Counted from the stretch's first letter, positions 45,963 to 58,334 are shown. The stretch: DNA of 64,000 nt from Flammulina velutipes (GCA_011800155.1 CM022368.1:2852001-2916000); one strand, 5' to 3'. Numbers and translations are program-made. The notes: a model not told the origin generated them from the letters alone.

Positions 45963-47126
45963 ATGTCCAACACTCCCAACGCCGCTTCTTCCCCAATCGA
46001 GAACCCAGTTGTTCAGCAGCGCTACGATGAGCTTGACCGTCTCATCAAATGCGCCCTTAGCACTGTCAAGGCGCACGAACATTTTGGCTTGGAGTTGTCC
46101 CCTAGGCAGCTTGAGGACTACCTCTCCATCTTCCGCAGCCAATATGCAAGTCCCTTCTCTCGACTCATCTTCTCCTCCTTCCTAACCATTTCCCAGGCGG
46201 ACGTTCGCGAGCTGAACGCAGCCCTCGTTGCTGCTGGTCATCCCCACTTGGATTGCACCGCTCTCGACGTCCTCGCTCAGCGCCAGCTCACCCAAATCGT
46301 GAACTTCATGTGGAGCCACCGTATCTTCCTTTTGATTGTAAACAATCCCAGGTGGGATTTGGATGCAGAGGCGCTGTCGCAGCGTGCGCAGGATAGCACG
46401 CGTCTCCGCTGTCTCCGTGGATGGGGGTGCATTCCCGACGTGCAGGAACGTCCTCCTTCGCTTAGGAACCGCCCGTTGTCCCACCCGGCGTCGGGTACGT
46501 CGTCCTTCGAGCCAGTCGCAGCCTTCATGACCTCCGTTGTCCAGAATCGAGCGGTCTCTTCCTCAGCCGTCGACAATTGGCGATCCTCAGTCAGGCCGTC
46601 GGTCAGGCCGTCGCATCTTCCATCTCGTCCCCTCCAATCTCCGCCCCCACTCCCCCGCTACAGTCCTACTCCCAGAGTCGCGTTTACCCAGCGCATAACC
46701 AGGTCAGGGAGGGTCGAGGACCCCGAGATCCAGTACTTGGGTCGACGGCGCCAGAGCCATGGGGGCGACCAGCGCGCACGTCGGGGGTCCCGGAGAGACC
46801 TAGGAGCGCGCCTTCCGGCTCGACACGCCTCGCCTCCAACTACTCTTCCAACCTCCCGGGCCACCGGGCCCAATGCACTTGTGGCGCCTTCGACTACAGG
46901 GGGTTCTTCCCGACTCCTGTCCCCACTCGCGTACCACCCTACCAGTCCTCCCCCTTGGAGTCCCGTTCCGGGAGTGGTCGCGGACGACAACGCCATTCCG
47001 CCCCTCGTGGACGTCCAAACTAGCGATTCCACTCGCGAATCCATGAGCGAAAGTGATGACGAGGGGGCGGAATACAGGGACCATGCCGATTATGTCAAAA
47101 AGGAGTTTGACGTCGACTTAGAGTAG
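45963..47126 (+). CDS. GY: unknown gene, possible retrotransposon accessory
   Basis: The ATG has a strong context (CCACCATGTCC) and a TATA box about 80 bp upstream. The N-terminal ~130 residues look globular and helical (YDELDRLIKCALSTVKAHEH, then LTQIVNFMWSHRIFLLIVNN). A 50-nt insert at 46,146-46,195 has a GCAAGT donor and CCCAG acceptor, so a GC-AG intron is likely there, although the frame is also open through it. The C-terminal 250 residues are Ser/Pro/Arg-rich and of low complexity, ending in an acidic segment. I recognise no family. It lies 555 bp upstream of a GX gene in the same direction, and the two may belong to one mobile element whose other parts are outside the visible copies. 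Confidence 0.6.
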   Translation: MSNTPNAASSPIENPVVQQRYDELDRLIKCALSTVKAHEHFGLELSPRQLEDYLSIFRSQYASPFSRLIFSSFLTISQADVRELNAALVAAGHPHLDCTALDVLAQRQLTQIVNFMWSHRIFLLIVNNPRWDLDAEALSQRAQDSTRLRCLRGWGCIPDVQERPPSLRNRPLSHPASGTSSFEPVAAFMTSVVQNRAVSSSAVDNWRSSVRPSVRPSHLPSRPLQSPPPLPRYSPTPRVAFTQRITRSGRVEDPEIQYLGRRRQSHGGDQRARRGSRRDLGARLPARHASPPTTLPTSRATGPNALVAPSTTGGSSRLLSPLAYHPTSPPPWSPVPGVVADDNAIPPLVDVQTSDSTRESMSESDDEGAEYRDHADYVKKEFDVDLE

Positions 47127-47680
47127 TGGTTTTCCTGTTTGTTGTCGTGTAGGTTCGCGCCCGTAGTTTGAAAGCGAATGCAGTTGATGTATCCTATTTT
47201 TCCGAAGTTTTTCCAGTGTACGCGCCTCGGCTCCGTTCCCTTCGCGTCCTTCCTCCTCGTGTTCGTGATTATAAGCGTGAGTTGCCGATCCCATCCATCA
47301 ATCTTGTCCAAGTTTGGTATAGTTCGCGCGACGACCAATTCCTTTCCCTGGCCGCGCGTCCCAGAAAGGCAAGTGCGTCATCACTACCCTTCATCAGTGC
47401 AGGCTGTGCAACGCAATGATCGTCCCGTGTCCAGAGTACGCGGTGGTATGTTCTTGTCCACTTTCGGGTACTTGGCTTCCAATGTCGGGAGTTCTCCGTG
47501 CTTCGATTCCAGTAAGCTTTGGTGTCCGATCCTCTTCTTTGGCAGATTTCCCTTGATAGAGTTCGTCGGCATCTTCCGATTCGTTGGACGCGTTTGAAAC
47601 TCCGCTCCATCGTTCTACTTAAATCCGCCACGCGCCTTTTTCTTCTTCCTCTTCCCATCCTTCCTTCCACTTCATAGACG
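47127..47680 (+). other. GX promoter/leader region
   Basis: No gene is supported. The last ~70 bases are a long pyrimidine tract (CTTTTTCTTCTTCCTC and onward) directly before the GX start codon, as in many basidiomycete leaders. Confidence 0.45.
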
Positions 47681-47994
47681 ATGGAACCCTTGTCTCCTCC
47701 AGAATTGCGTCAAGTTCAGTCCTTTATTTTCCGCTGCCAGGCCCTCGTCCTCGATGGTGCCCCCGCCCTGGCAGCCGCCCTTCCCGGGGTGTATCGCGGT
47801 TGGATGTGTCTCCTTTTTGTTTTCGGTTTTCTTCTCTTTCCTCGTCGTCGGATCAGGCTGATACGCTCCCTTCCGTAGGTCGACCTTTTCCATAGTTTGA
47901 ATCCTGCTCGGGCTCTTGGTCTTCTCGAGCAGCCGCAGATGTCTCCCGTACTTGCCGTCCTCCGCCTCGCCCACGACAATTACGACGCTTCGTG
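47681..47994 (+). pseudogene. GX copy A: 5' end, cut by FB5
   Basis: The ATG at 47,681 opens an exon (MEPLSPPELRQVQSF), a GT-AG intron of about 90 nt follows, and the second exon (VDLFHSLNPARALGLLEQ) runs to 47,994, where FB5 begins. From about 47,800 the sequence is nearly the same as 50,723-50,920, with several single-base differences. The two are therefore separate copies and not the two halves of one gene. Confidence 0.75.
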
Positions 47995-50720
47995 CACCCT
48001 ATGACATAGACCTAACTAGTTATCCAGCCCTACTAATGGGGCCAAATAACTAGTTGCCAGCTCTTGTTAAGTAGGCCATTTTGGCAGGCTAATATGGCTG
48101 GCTGGCGGGCAGGGGGCGGGCTGGAATGGGGCGGGATGGGTCCCAAATATGGATAGGAATTGATGGGAGCATGTAGGGATTGATGGGCAGGGGGAGGGGG
48201 AGCAGGGGATGGGGAAATGTGGCCACACATAAATCCGGACCTAGGGATTGATGGGTACTGATGTCATTGATTGCCCAGGAGGATGGGGGATGGGGATAGG
48301 AATTGTGGCACCAGGAAAATCCGGACCTAGGGTTTGATGGGGGCAGGGGATGGGGGATGGGGGCAGGGGAAATGTGGCCACAGGAAAATCCGGACCTAGG
48401 GATTGATGGGAACTGATGGGATTGATGGGAGAGGGGATGGGGGATGGGGGCAGGGGATTGGGGGCAGGGGACAATTGTGGCACCAGGATAAATACTGGGC
48501 TATTGCCAGGGTATGAGGAGGGTATGGGAGGGATGATTGTAGGTTGAAAAATAAAATTCTTTCTAACTATCAGAAACATGAATGGGGATGTGGCAGCTAC
48601 TGAAACCAATAATAAAACGATGTGTGGCGCATTTTTAATCGAGGAGCACATACCTCGGATCAACCTGGGGTTGTTTTAGATGTCTTCCTATTGAAAAATG
48701 GATGTGTGCAGCACAAAGAACCATGTAAAAACACGAAGATTTGGCTGAGAAACAAGCCAAACATTATTGAAAATCCCTTAAAAAGCACCAAAAAGGGAGC
48801 AGCACTTTTCCCTCGCATTGGGGTGACTTCAAGTTACCTGGAAGTCGTTTATGAACCTTTGGGGCATTGCATATAACACTCAGTTAGTCCCCCAGGTCAG
48901 CAGGACCATTGGATTTGATCAAAATACCCAAAAATTCCGCCACACATCGTCGAGCCACCCCACCTGCTTGCCATCATCTGGGGACATCTTATATTCAAAG
49001 ATATATGTATATACTCTTATAATCATGAGTTAGATGAGGTCTGGAGTGTCAAAAATGCGGTCAAAACCTTGGATATACCCCAAATAATGTCCCCCACCAA
49101 AGCACACATACCATCAACTTCCTCTAACCTCTGGGCTGTCCCAATGTATTCTATTATCATTATAGATGATGTATTAACACCCTAGAGGTTCCCCTATTGC
49201 CTGAAAATACGAATATCAATAGTACAATAATTTATATCTTCTCCTTCTACACCAAGAACTACCCCAACTATCACACATCTGAGTGGTGGACTATTGATTT
49301 TAACATCATACAATGTGTTTTTAGCTTCCCAGAATATGTCCCAGGTTGAACACCCTTCAATATAGAGCATGAACATTTGAGAATTAGTACAAAGATCATA
49401 TTCTCACCATGTACCAAAGGGATGTATCTTCGAGGTCTACCTATGACCTGGGCCCCAAGATATCATCTATATGATGTCAAATGACTATTAGAGCAGTCCT
49501 AAAGATGTAGATATGCGAACCAGTGGGTGTACTTGAGGAGGAAGGGTGAATAAGGGCTCACCTATTATCATGAATATTCGCATTTTGACATACTGGGGAC
49601 ACCTCTGGGGTGCTAATACATCATATATAATGATAATAGAACACATTGGGACGACCCAGAGGTCAGGGGAAGTTGATGGTATGTGTGCTTTCTTGGGGGA
49701 CATTATTTCGGATATATCCAAGCTTTTGACCGCATTTTTGACACTCCAGACTTCATCTAACTCATGATTAGAGCATTATATACATATATCTTCGAATATA
49801 AGGTGTCCCCAGGTCATGGCAAGTTGATAGTGTGGTCCAAACCTATGTGGTCCGGGTTTTTGGCATTTTGATCATATCCAAGGGTTCTGTTGACCTGGGG
49901 ACCTAACTGAGTGACATATGCAATGCCCCAAAGGTGTCTGGACGACCTACAAGTAGTTCCAGGTCACCCCCAAGCGAGGGAAAAGTGCTGCTCCCTTTTT
50001 GGTGCTTTTTGATGGATTTTCAATAATGTTCTGCTTGTTTCTCAGCCAAATCTTCGTGTTTTTACATGGTTCTTTATGCTGCACACATTCATTTTTCGAT
50101 AGGAAGACATCTAGACCAACCCCAGGTCGATCCGAGGTATGTGCTCCTTGATTAAAAATGCGCCACACATCGTTTTATTATTGGTTTCAGTAGCTGCCAC
50201 ATCCCCATTCATGTTTCTGATAGTTAGAAAGAATTCTATATTTCAACCTACAATCACCCCTCCCATACCCTCCTCATACCCTGGCAATAGCCCAGTATTT
50301 ATTCTGGTGCCACATTTCCCTCCTGCTATCAATCCCCCAACCCCCATCCCCCATCCTATCTGCCCATCAATCCATCAATCCCATCAATCCCTAGGTCCGG
50401 ATTTTCCTTGTGCCACATTTCTTATCCCTATTCCCCATCCCCTATCAATGATCCCCATCAATTCTGATCAATCCCTAGGTCCGGATTTTCCTGGTGCCAC
50501 ATTTCCCCCATTCCCTGCTCCCCATCATCTGGCCCCATCAATACCATCAATAGTCCTATCCATATATAGCCCAGCTAGAGCTACCTGCCCCAGTGCACCG
50601 GAGCGGACAGACAATTAGTTGTTGACCTCACCTTACAGTACTTGTAATTAGAGGTAGACATTTGAATACTACCCCCTCATACTATGGTACCACATCTAGT
50701 TATACCTACTTCCTAGGGTG
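47995..50720. mobile_element. FB5: chimeric palindromic element with unlike tips
   Basis: The left tip is CACCCTATGACATAGACC with AACTAGTT palindromes (beta-like), while the right tip is the gamma type ending CTTCCTAGGGTG, otherwise seen only at 1,741. No target duplication is present: left flank ends GCTTCGTG, right flank begins GGGTGCGT. The inner left arm (48,830-49,200) is more diverged than in the other copies. This looks like the product of recombination between two elements that sat in two GX copies. Confidence 0.85.
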
Positions 50721-52187
50721 GGGTGCGTCTCCTTTTTGTTTTCGGTTTTCTTCTCTCTCCTCGTCGTCGGATCGGGCTGATGCGCTTCCTTCCGTAGGTC
50801 GACCTTTTCCATAGTTTGAATCCTGCTCGGGCTCTTGGTCTTCTCGAGCAGCCGCAGATGTCTCCCGTGCTTGCCGTCCTCCGCCTCGCCCACAACAATT
50901 ACGATGCTTCGTGGGGCTCGACCTTCGAAGTCGCGCCTTTCGACAACCTCGACTTATGGGAAGATCCCTCCCCCGAGGCGGAGCAAGGTGACACTGATGA
51001 GCTCGCGACCCTCCAGCCTTCTGCTCCCGCCAGTCCTTCGACGACCGCGCGGTCTCTTCCCGTCCCTGTGGAAGAGATTCCAGTAAGTTGTCGTTCCCCC
51101 TCCTTGGACCATGGGGCTCCCGTTCTTCCTGCCCTTAGCCCCGACCGTGAGTAATTCCCCTTTTTGCCCTTCGCCCTTTGCCTGACCAGCCTCCTTTCCT
51201 TCCCAGCAACTGATCCTCCGACCCCTTCGTTCCGCAACCTGTCCCTCGTGGTTAGCCCCCGTCGTCCTCGCGCGCCCTCGCCCATCCTCGCCATTGCCTC
51301 TTCTTCTCCCCCGGCTGCCTCTACGGGCGGTAGGTTCGAGAGCGAGGAGGTCGACGAGATCGTAAGTGATGGCGTCGTGGCCGCCGACGAGCTCGACGAT
51401 GGTCCCGCTGCCTCCGCCGATTCCTCCTGGTCTTCGCTCCCGGTCATCCCGTTCCCTCGCTCGGTTACCGGTGGCTTCCATATTCGCTGGATCCAGCACT
51501 ACGGGGGCCTTCCCGGGTATTCCGCCAAGAACCGTCGGTATGGCGAACGCATCCCCGAAATCCTGGAAAGCCTACGCGAGCACCTGGGAAACGGGACGCT
51601 CCAGGTAACCTACCTTCCTACTCCTTTACATCCATTTTTCTGAAGGTTTCTTCCAGCTGTACGATCCCCAGTGTTGGCGCTGCAGTCACGGCAAGAATCC
51701 CCCTTGGTTGAATGGCCTTTGTATCAGCCGCGCTGGTCAGCCGACCCGCTGCTTCGGTTGCGCCCTTGCTCGCCATGGAGAGTGTAGCGCCAATAGTCCC
51801 GCCGATGTCACCAGCACTTCCACCGTCAAACGCAAAATCCTCCCTCTTCCCGCTGGCGCTGGTTCCTCGTCTTCTTCGGCTCCTCGTCCCCGTCCTCGTC
51901 CCGCTCGTTCGACCGGCGCTCCGACCGCTGGTCCTGTGTCCGTTGTCCTTGCGCGTCGCGCTACTGCCTCCCCTGCTGCTACGGCAGGCAAGAAGCGCCC
52001 CCGCTCCCCGAGTCCTTCTCCCAGTACGTTCTTCTTCATACCTTGATTCCCTTTTCTAACCTTTTTGAAACCTCCAGCTCCCCCCGTGGGCAACAACGCC
52101 CTTTCCTCCCTCGACGAGGTAACCCCCGCCTGGGTCGCCTCGCACGCGGCTGAACTTGCCGGCGCCCTCGCCTCCTTGGACCAAACC
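50721..52187 (+). pseudogene. GX copy B: starts in intron 1, cut by KDZ-3
   Basis: This is the longest GX copy. It begins within the first intron and then gives exons with SLNPARALGLLEQPQMSP, FDNLDLWEDPSPEAEQ (acidic), a Ser/Pro segment, VVAADELDDGP..., and the WIQHYGGLPGYSAKNRRYG segment. The cysteine cluster CWRC...C...CFGC...C follows at about 51,672-51,783, then an Arg/Pro/Ser/Ala-rich basic segment (KKRPRSPSPSPS) and the start of the last exon (EVTPAWVASHAAELAGALAS), which stops abruptly near 52,187. The remainder of that exon is intact in copy C at 26,181-26,300. GX proteins would be about 400 residues, probably nuclear, with a six-Cys zinc cluster and a helical end. Function unknown. 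Confidence 0.75.
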
Positions 52188-52522
52188 ACCTGTGGCTGCA
52201 GCCTGTTACCAATAAATAGGTATCTACCCCCAAGTGTGATTTCAATGCCACAGGGATCTACCCCCAGACGGGCTCTAGCCCTCAAATAATTGCATGTCCC
52301 CCTCTGTTCCTAGGTCCCGGACCGGGCACTCCCGATGTATTGTCAGCATGCCGACGTCATATCCCGCCACTAATCTCTCAGCCCGCCATATCTGTGCGCC
52401 AGCATCAGGAACTCTATCCCAAACGGGCCTCAAATCATACCAAACATGTTGTACCAGCCAAAGACACCGAAAAACCGGAAAATTGTGATATTCACGTGTC
52501 ATATTTAACCACTTTATATACA
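52188..52522. repeat. KDZ-3 left terminal region
   Basis: CCTGTGGC at the edge is mirrored by GCCACAGG at 52,247-52,254, the 10-bp palindrome GGCTGCAGCC lies at 52,194-52,203, and ATCTACCCCCA is repeated at 52,222 and 52,256. These are typical of a transposon end. The transposase stop is at 52,523. No gene lies here. Confidence 0.55.
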
Positions 52523-55500
52523 CTACGCTACACGTCGTTTCTTCTTTGTTCGTCCCAACTCGTCCGTCGACTCGAAGCGCACTAGACATTCATCATGTAG
52601 CTTTTCTCTCAACGCCGACTGCCGTTGCGCATACGCGCGCTTCCCTTCCGATATCCTATCCCCGCCACATACACTTTCCTTCAGGCGCAACCAGTGTGTG
52701 CGTTCGTAATCCAATGTCGCAACCACTCGTCGCATCTCCTCTTCAAGCAGGATAACCTCTTCGCGCCATCTTTCCTTACGTGCGTACGCCTTCATCCATT
52801 CAATTCGGATAGCTAGTATGGAGTCAGATAATGTGGCGCAACTACAATCAAACAGACTTACACTCATGCAAGGACTCGTCAGTATCTGGATCTGGTACCC
52901 CCTGGGCAGTCCAGATCCAGCTTAGTTTGCGGCGACTTCCACCGCGAGCCTCGGCACCGTTATTCTCCTCTTCCTCAACCTCTGCTGCTGCCATCATGCG
53001 CCTCTTGCCATCGCGACCAATCTTCGCCAGGCGTCTCGCACGCTGTCCATCGTAATCTGTGACAAAGCGGGTGGAGACGTCTTCGTCTACAAGCACACGG
53101 AAATCCGGCCATTTTTCTGCCCCGTCCAAAGCCACAATGGCTTTCCGCGCGACACGATAGCGTAGGACGGCACTATCAATGCGGTCACTGAGGCGTTCCA
53201 AGGCGCCCCGTGAACGAGTCGTCTTCGTTTGACCCCGAAGATTTGCGTCCCTAAACCGGATGAGATGAGATTTAGAATGTAGGCGCATCCGGATGGTCGT
53301 GAGCTGGGTGGAACACTGTGCTTCCCGAAGTCGGGACTCCGTCGAGAAAACTGCCCGGCGGTACGAACTGCCACGTTCGGCCTGAGGGATCTCTGAAGGT
53401 AGGAAGAGTTTGACATCTTCTGCCTCCACAGGTTTTGCTGCCACATTGGACTTGCGCGCAGCCTCCTCTCTCTTGGACGTTACAGCCAGCTCATGTTCAG
53501 ACGCCAACACCAACGCCTGCGGCATGAACGTTGCCTGTAATGCTCGGAAACGTCGAAGCTTTTTCCAGAATCCCGTACGTCGGGCCTGGAGGAGGCGGGC
53601 ATGACCATCCTCTTTACGCCGTGCTTTCTTCATATTCTTGATACAAAGTCTAAGAGTCAATAGTGAGCACACACATGTAGCCAGAAGATAAACAAAATAC
53701 GTACTGCGTACTTTGAATGTGTAGACCCAGACGCACAAAGGCCAGGACACCTGCGACACCTTTCCCATCTCGAGATAAATCCCCTGCGCCCGCAGTTTCA
53801 TCCTGCTCCTGACGAAGCTCGAGAAGTTCTTCCTGATCCAACTCCATGTGTACCTGGTCGACAGTCACCGTATCTAAAAAAAAAATCAGCACCGTCCGCG
53901 CAACATCATAGTCGTTAACATACCTCGCCGCCACGAAGACTCGTAAGGATTCGTTACTGTCTTGTCCTTCCGGAGGACATGCTCCTCCGTATGCCAGTTC
54001 CTGAGCCACTTCATCCAGCTCTCACGCAAGTCAATCCCAAGAGAGGCGCTCGTTGTCTTAAAACTCTCAAGCTGCTCCTTCTGCTCGACCTTGGCGACCT
54101 CAAAACGACGACGGAGAAGTATACCTGTACCAAAGAAGGTCAGTCTCAGTATAACAGTTCAAGAAAATAAAGGGTCACTTACCCAAGCCGAGGTTCTTCG
54201 TCCAGTTCAAATCATCCATTGTATCCTCCAGACTTTCATGCCGTGTATTCTCATGCATTTCCTTCGTCGCCCACGCCTTTGGTCCCAGCTTACTCCAAAC
54301 TCGTTCAACTCCCTCTCCGTCTGTCATGCCTGCTCCCTCTTTGTAGCGCAATGATTCAGACGACGCGCAAGCATCTTCATGGACCCCGCCGTGCCAAACA
54401 GGGAGCCCGATAACGATTTTCTCAACTTCGTTCCCCTCTCGCAAAATCGCCGGAAGATGCTTACGACGTTCTGCCAAATTGATCTTCCATTGGCAGCCAA
54501 CGTCGTAGGATACCATGTATTGTAGTAGGTCTTCGCCAAGAATAGAGGCCCAAAATATATAGTCCATGTTCGCGTATCTAGGTCTTCGCATTAGTCACGT
54601 GTGCACGCTCGTTACGAGAAAGACAGACCTCTCGCCCTTGAGCAGGTCACCCAATCCTAGCGGGCGTATGACCTCGTGACGGGTACATATGCAACCCCCA
54701 ACACCAGTTGCGCGTAGCCCCTTCGACAGTCGGGTGTCTTTCTGCATTAATGCAGCGAACGCAATACAACTACTGATCTAGCCGTTGTCAGCACATGAAA
54801 GCTGTGATAAGGGGTGGGCTCACATCTTCCTCCTTCACATAATTCTTGAGATGAGGAAAATAGCTATCCCCTGGCACGAAACAACCAAGTCCATCTGCTA
54901 GCACCGTGTATAGCTTGTTTTTGCTCTTGGCTCGTAGTCGATTCTCCATTCGAAAGCAGGCATCCATGCCGAGGATCAGTGCGTACTTGAATCTAATAAG
55001 TTTCCGTTAGTTACGGGACTCTTACGAAGCGCAAAAGACAACTTACTGCAGATTTGCGTCTACCTCCTTCCAGTTCTCCGGCAAATTCACCTTCGCCCGG
55101 GGACAAGCCCAGCACCGTACTGCAGCAGACCCCCATGCCGCTGACCGGACCCCCCCCTCCAGGTAAGCGACGCCTGAGCGACGCATCCGATCCATATAGG
55201 AGACTTGTTGAGACATGAGGCCAAACGATTTATACCGATCTGGAACAAACTCCAATCCCACGGCATCTGAAAGACGCTCCAGTGTGGTCACGTAGTCGCG
55301 GACGTTTACGTTGGCGACGACGTTAAGACGGCGGAAATGCCGCAAGCACTCAAACGTTGCCAACGTTCGAGGTTGAGCGGTGGAGGCAGGGTACCAGCCG
55401 ATGCGTATGTATTGTCGCCACTCGTTCGCCTCATCAGATAGGTCGCAACCACAGATTGACGTGGTGACTGAATGAACTCCATTCGTGTGCATTACCGTCA

Positions 55501-56762
55501 CAGTCCTCAGAGCACCAGAGACTGGACATTGTCCACCATTATGACCGAGCTGGAAGCACAACCCCAGTGCCTTGAGCGAAGTCTTTGTAAAGTGGGTACC
55601 AATCCAAACCTTGGGCAGAAAATCAGTGAAATGCCTTAACGCAATGACACTGGAAAAACATACCTTGATCATATGAAGAGGCGTATAGTGATGACGCCTA
55701 ATACAACACGACCGACATTCCAAGAACTCTCCGCACGTCACACATTTGTAGAGCTGGGCTACTGCCGGCGGTACCGTTCCCATGGAATTTGACGGGGGTG
55801 AGAGCAGCGATGGGCTTTGGGGGGCAATATCTGGTACACCGGGGGACACGATATCGTTGGCTAATGCAGTGGTCGGATCGGGGTTTGAACCCGGTATATC
55901 AGAGCTGGTCGGCATGGAGGAAGACGCAGGAGCAGACGTAGGGGATGCAGATGCAGCGGTGGTCAAAGGAGCCCGACAGGTTTGGCAGCAAGGGTTGGAG
56001 GGAATGGCTTCGCGCACAAAGGTCTCGCCCATTATTGTATCAACCATTGGAATGAACAGTGACATCGGGTCATCCTATCAAAAAGCATGAGGAGAGTTGG
56101 GGGCTAAAAAGACGAACTCGACGCACAGAACTGGTGTAGCTCTTCCGCTTGCTTTCCCGAACCTCGCCCGTCTCATCAATGAGGACGGCTGGATTAAAAC
56201 CCTCCTCGACATCCTGCCAGAGATCTTCTGGGTCTTCGTCATCGGACGGGAGACTCTGATCGCCATCCGACTCCTCATCCCCTCCCTGGGCCTGGTCAGC
56301 CAAGGATGGGTGACCACAACTGCTGACTCCCTCGCCGGTTGAGAGTCGCACTCGTTTGGCTACGGGCACATCCCGAGCTTCCGCTACCCGAATCGCGCGG
56401 TCTCCATGTCGAGAAAACTCGAACGTGGAGTCAAGATGCTGCCGTGTATATCCAGGTTGATCTATGACCACTGGCTGCGGCAGAGAGACGTCCGAAATGG
56501 CGCTTTTCCTGTGTCTGGCGCGGGGAAGAGTTGGTTGGAGTTGGCTGAGGGGATTGGCGGGGAGAGTATAGACACCCGGCAAGGGGTTTGGTGCTCGTGC
56601 CGCACTTCCACTTCCTGACGCCTGAGCCTGGGTGCCCGATTGAGCATTTGGACGAGCCAGGCGGGCGGAGCGTGGACTGAGGACATTTGTCGTCCCAAAG
56701 TTGACGAGTTCGTAGTCACGCAGCGCTTTGTAGTATTCTGCACCGCGACGTTCGTATGACAT
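52523..56762 (-). CDS. KDZ-3 transposase, apparently complete
   Basis: From the ATG at 56,762 (MSYERRG) many short introns join exons down to the stop at 52,523. After a disordered, acidic N-terminus comes DDPMSLFIPM, then a cysteine cluster with CCQTC, a long Ser/Pro insert, and YKCVTCGEFLECRSCC...HHYTPLHMIK. HTNGVHSVTTSICGC and CWACPRAKVNLPENW follow. The catalytic core shows GMDACFR, SCIAFAALM, GGCICTRHEVI, MVSYDVGCQWKINL (likely catalytic Asp) and LPVWHGGVHE. The catalytic Glu lies in GMTDGEGVERVWSKL. The C-terminus has the helical RRFRALQATFMPQA and RIEWMKAYARKERWREEVILLEEEMRR segments matching the KDZ-1 enzyme end (KIEWCRARARMLRWREEVE). About 1,200 residues. No frameshift is visible, so it may be functional. 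Confidence 0.88.
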
Positions 56763-57285
56763 AGCATCCACAATCGACGGAAAGGACCAGCTGAGAGCGC
56801 GATAACAGGTATAAGTTGGCCATGGTCGGTGGATGAACAGAATGTACGTTACCGTGAGTCGTGACAGTGACGGCTGACTGATATCTAGCTTGCCTCCGTC
56901 TACCGTTATTCCAGTCTCACGTCGCCTCACTGTCGCGGTGCTTGCTCGAATTCAACGCCCTCCAACGACGGATGGACAGGAAAAGACTTGATGGCTGACT
57001 ATATTCTAATATCTCCGCAAATTCTACGTACCTGTGGCCACAATTTGACTGATATCTTGGTGGCTGTATCAGACTGTATCTCGACGGCTATATCTATTAT
57101 CTGTCGACAATTTGTCTGATCTCAGCTTCCCATGCTCCTCATGCATCCCCGTAGAATTGCCCCCATGCTCCTGATCGGATGTTTAGGTGCGCCCGCGGCC
57201 CCAAAAAAATCGTATTAAAACATGCTCCATACTGCACTCTTGTGTCCCAGAGAAATCCGTGTCGCTCCCCAATACCCAATATACC
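56763..57285. promoter_or_regulatory. Divergent promoter between transposase and small HMG-like gene
   Basis: A 523-bp gap separates the two divergent starts. It contains repeated GATATCT/ATATCT and TCTGAC/CTGAT motifs (near 56,995-57,120). No coding region is supported. Confidence 0.4.
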
Positions 57286-57767
57286 ATGCCAAAAGCTCCC
57301 TCGTCGACAAACAAGCCCCCCGCGCCTTTTCGGCAGCAAAGGCCTCCCAAAGTCAAAGCCTTTCAGATCAGCTCTGGTCAGCTCATGTTCTCTTTTTGTT
57401 TGCTCGACGTTGCTGACCATTTAGCCCCGTCTTTTTACTTGACGGCAGCACAGTTCAAATTTATCAGTGCTCAGCGCATCGAGTACTTGCTACATAAACG
57501 CGATCCAGACACCCGCATCAAATTCCTCCAGGCGGTCTGGCTCAAGTTCTTGGACGCTTATCCTGGTCACAATGTCCCCCCCTTCCCCGAAGATGAGGAG
57601 ATGGTGACCCGTTTCCATCTCTCTCGCGCTCGGGTTCGTCGACTCAGTTGTTACTCGCCTCTGAACCATGCTGATTCCATTTCCTATAGGCCGTGGGTGC
57701 CAAACTGGACTATATGATCGACTTCACTGGTGCAGGTCGGATCTCATCAACGAAGGGTAGCAAGTAG
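57286..57767 (+). CDS. Small KDZ-associated HMG-like protein
   Basis: The ATG at 57,286 lies in CATACCATGCC-like context. Two introns with weak donors (GTCAGC...TTTAG and GTTCGT...TATAG) give a 120-130 residue product ending at TAG 57,765-57,767. The basic N-terminus is followed by FKFISAQRIEYLLHKRDP and FLQAVWLKFLDAYPG, a helix-rich arrangement like the HMG-like start of the accessory genes at 30,058 and 61,975. It may be a truncated relative of those longer proteins, and the real gene could have further exons. Likely DNA binding; not proven. Confidence 0.55.
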
Positions 57768-58008
57768 ATATTTGTTTAGCGTACGGACATTCCTTGCGTA
57801 GTCTATCTGGAATACACAGAGTACAAGTATGTCCTCTTCGGTATGAGACCGTGAACCCCATGTGAAGGCTGTGCTCGCGAGACCAAACAACAGCTGTGAA
57901 CTCTTCGTCGTCGCCTGATTTGCACTTAGGATCAACCATCATGACCGACTCAATCCCTAAATCTGTCCAACTGTCTTTGGCTCGTGTGAGGTCTTCTGGT
58001 ACGCCCAC
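57724..58008 (-). CDS. Possible small gene, unsupported family
   Basis: An open frame of 94 codons (DLTRAKDSWTDLGIESVMM, then HMGFTVSYRRGHTCTLC) overlaps the end of the HMG-like gene on the other strand. It has no clear ATG context and no recognised domain. The stretch 57,768-58,334 otherwise shows nothing I can support. Confidence 0.25.
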   Translation of the reverse strand: MGVPEDLTRAKDSWTDLGIESVMMVDPKCKSGDDEEFTAVVWSREHSLHMGFTVSYRRGHTCTLCIPDRLRKECPYAKQISTCYPSLMRSDLHQ

Positions 58009-58334
58009 AGGTTAAATCCATTGTGTAACTGTATACACTGTGAATTAATAGTGCCTTCAGATGCTTTCGTGTTTGCAAACTGGCGCCTTGTTCACAATGT
58101 CCTCTTTCGTGAGCGTCTGATGCGACCAGTGCGGTACTTCTCGGACGCGCAGCCTGGCCGTTACTTTTCATCTGCACATTCTAGCTGTTGTGTATCTTAC
58201 GACCATTCCTGTCGGAGATTGAGATTGGCAGGTTCAACTAGTGATGGAGAGACGCCAGAGAAAGTGTGGTCCAGGCAGGGGAGAGTCAAGGCCCGATTGT
58301 AATATCTTCGCACATGTAGCTCGGCAGGACAAAT

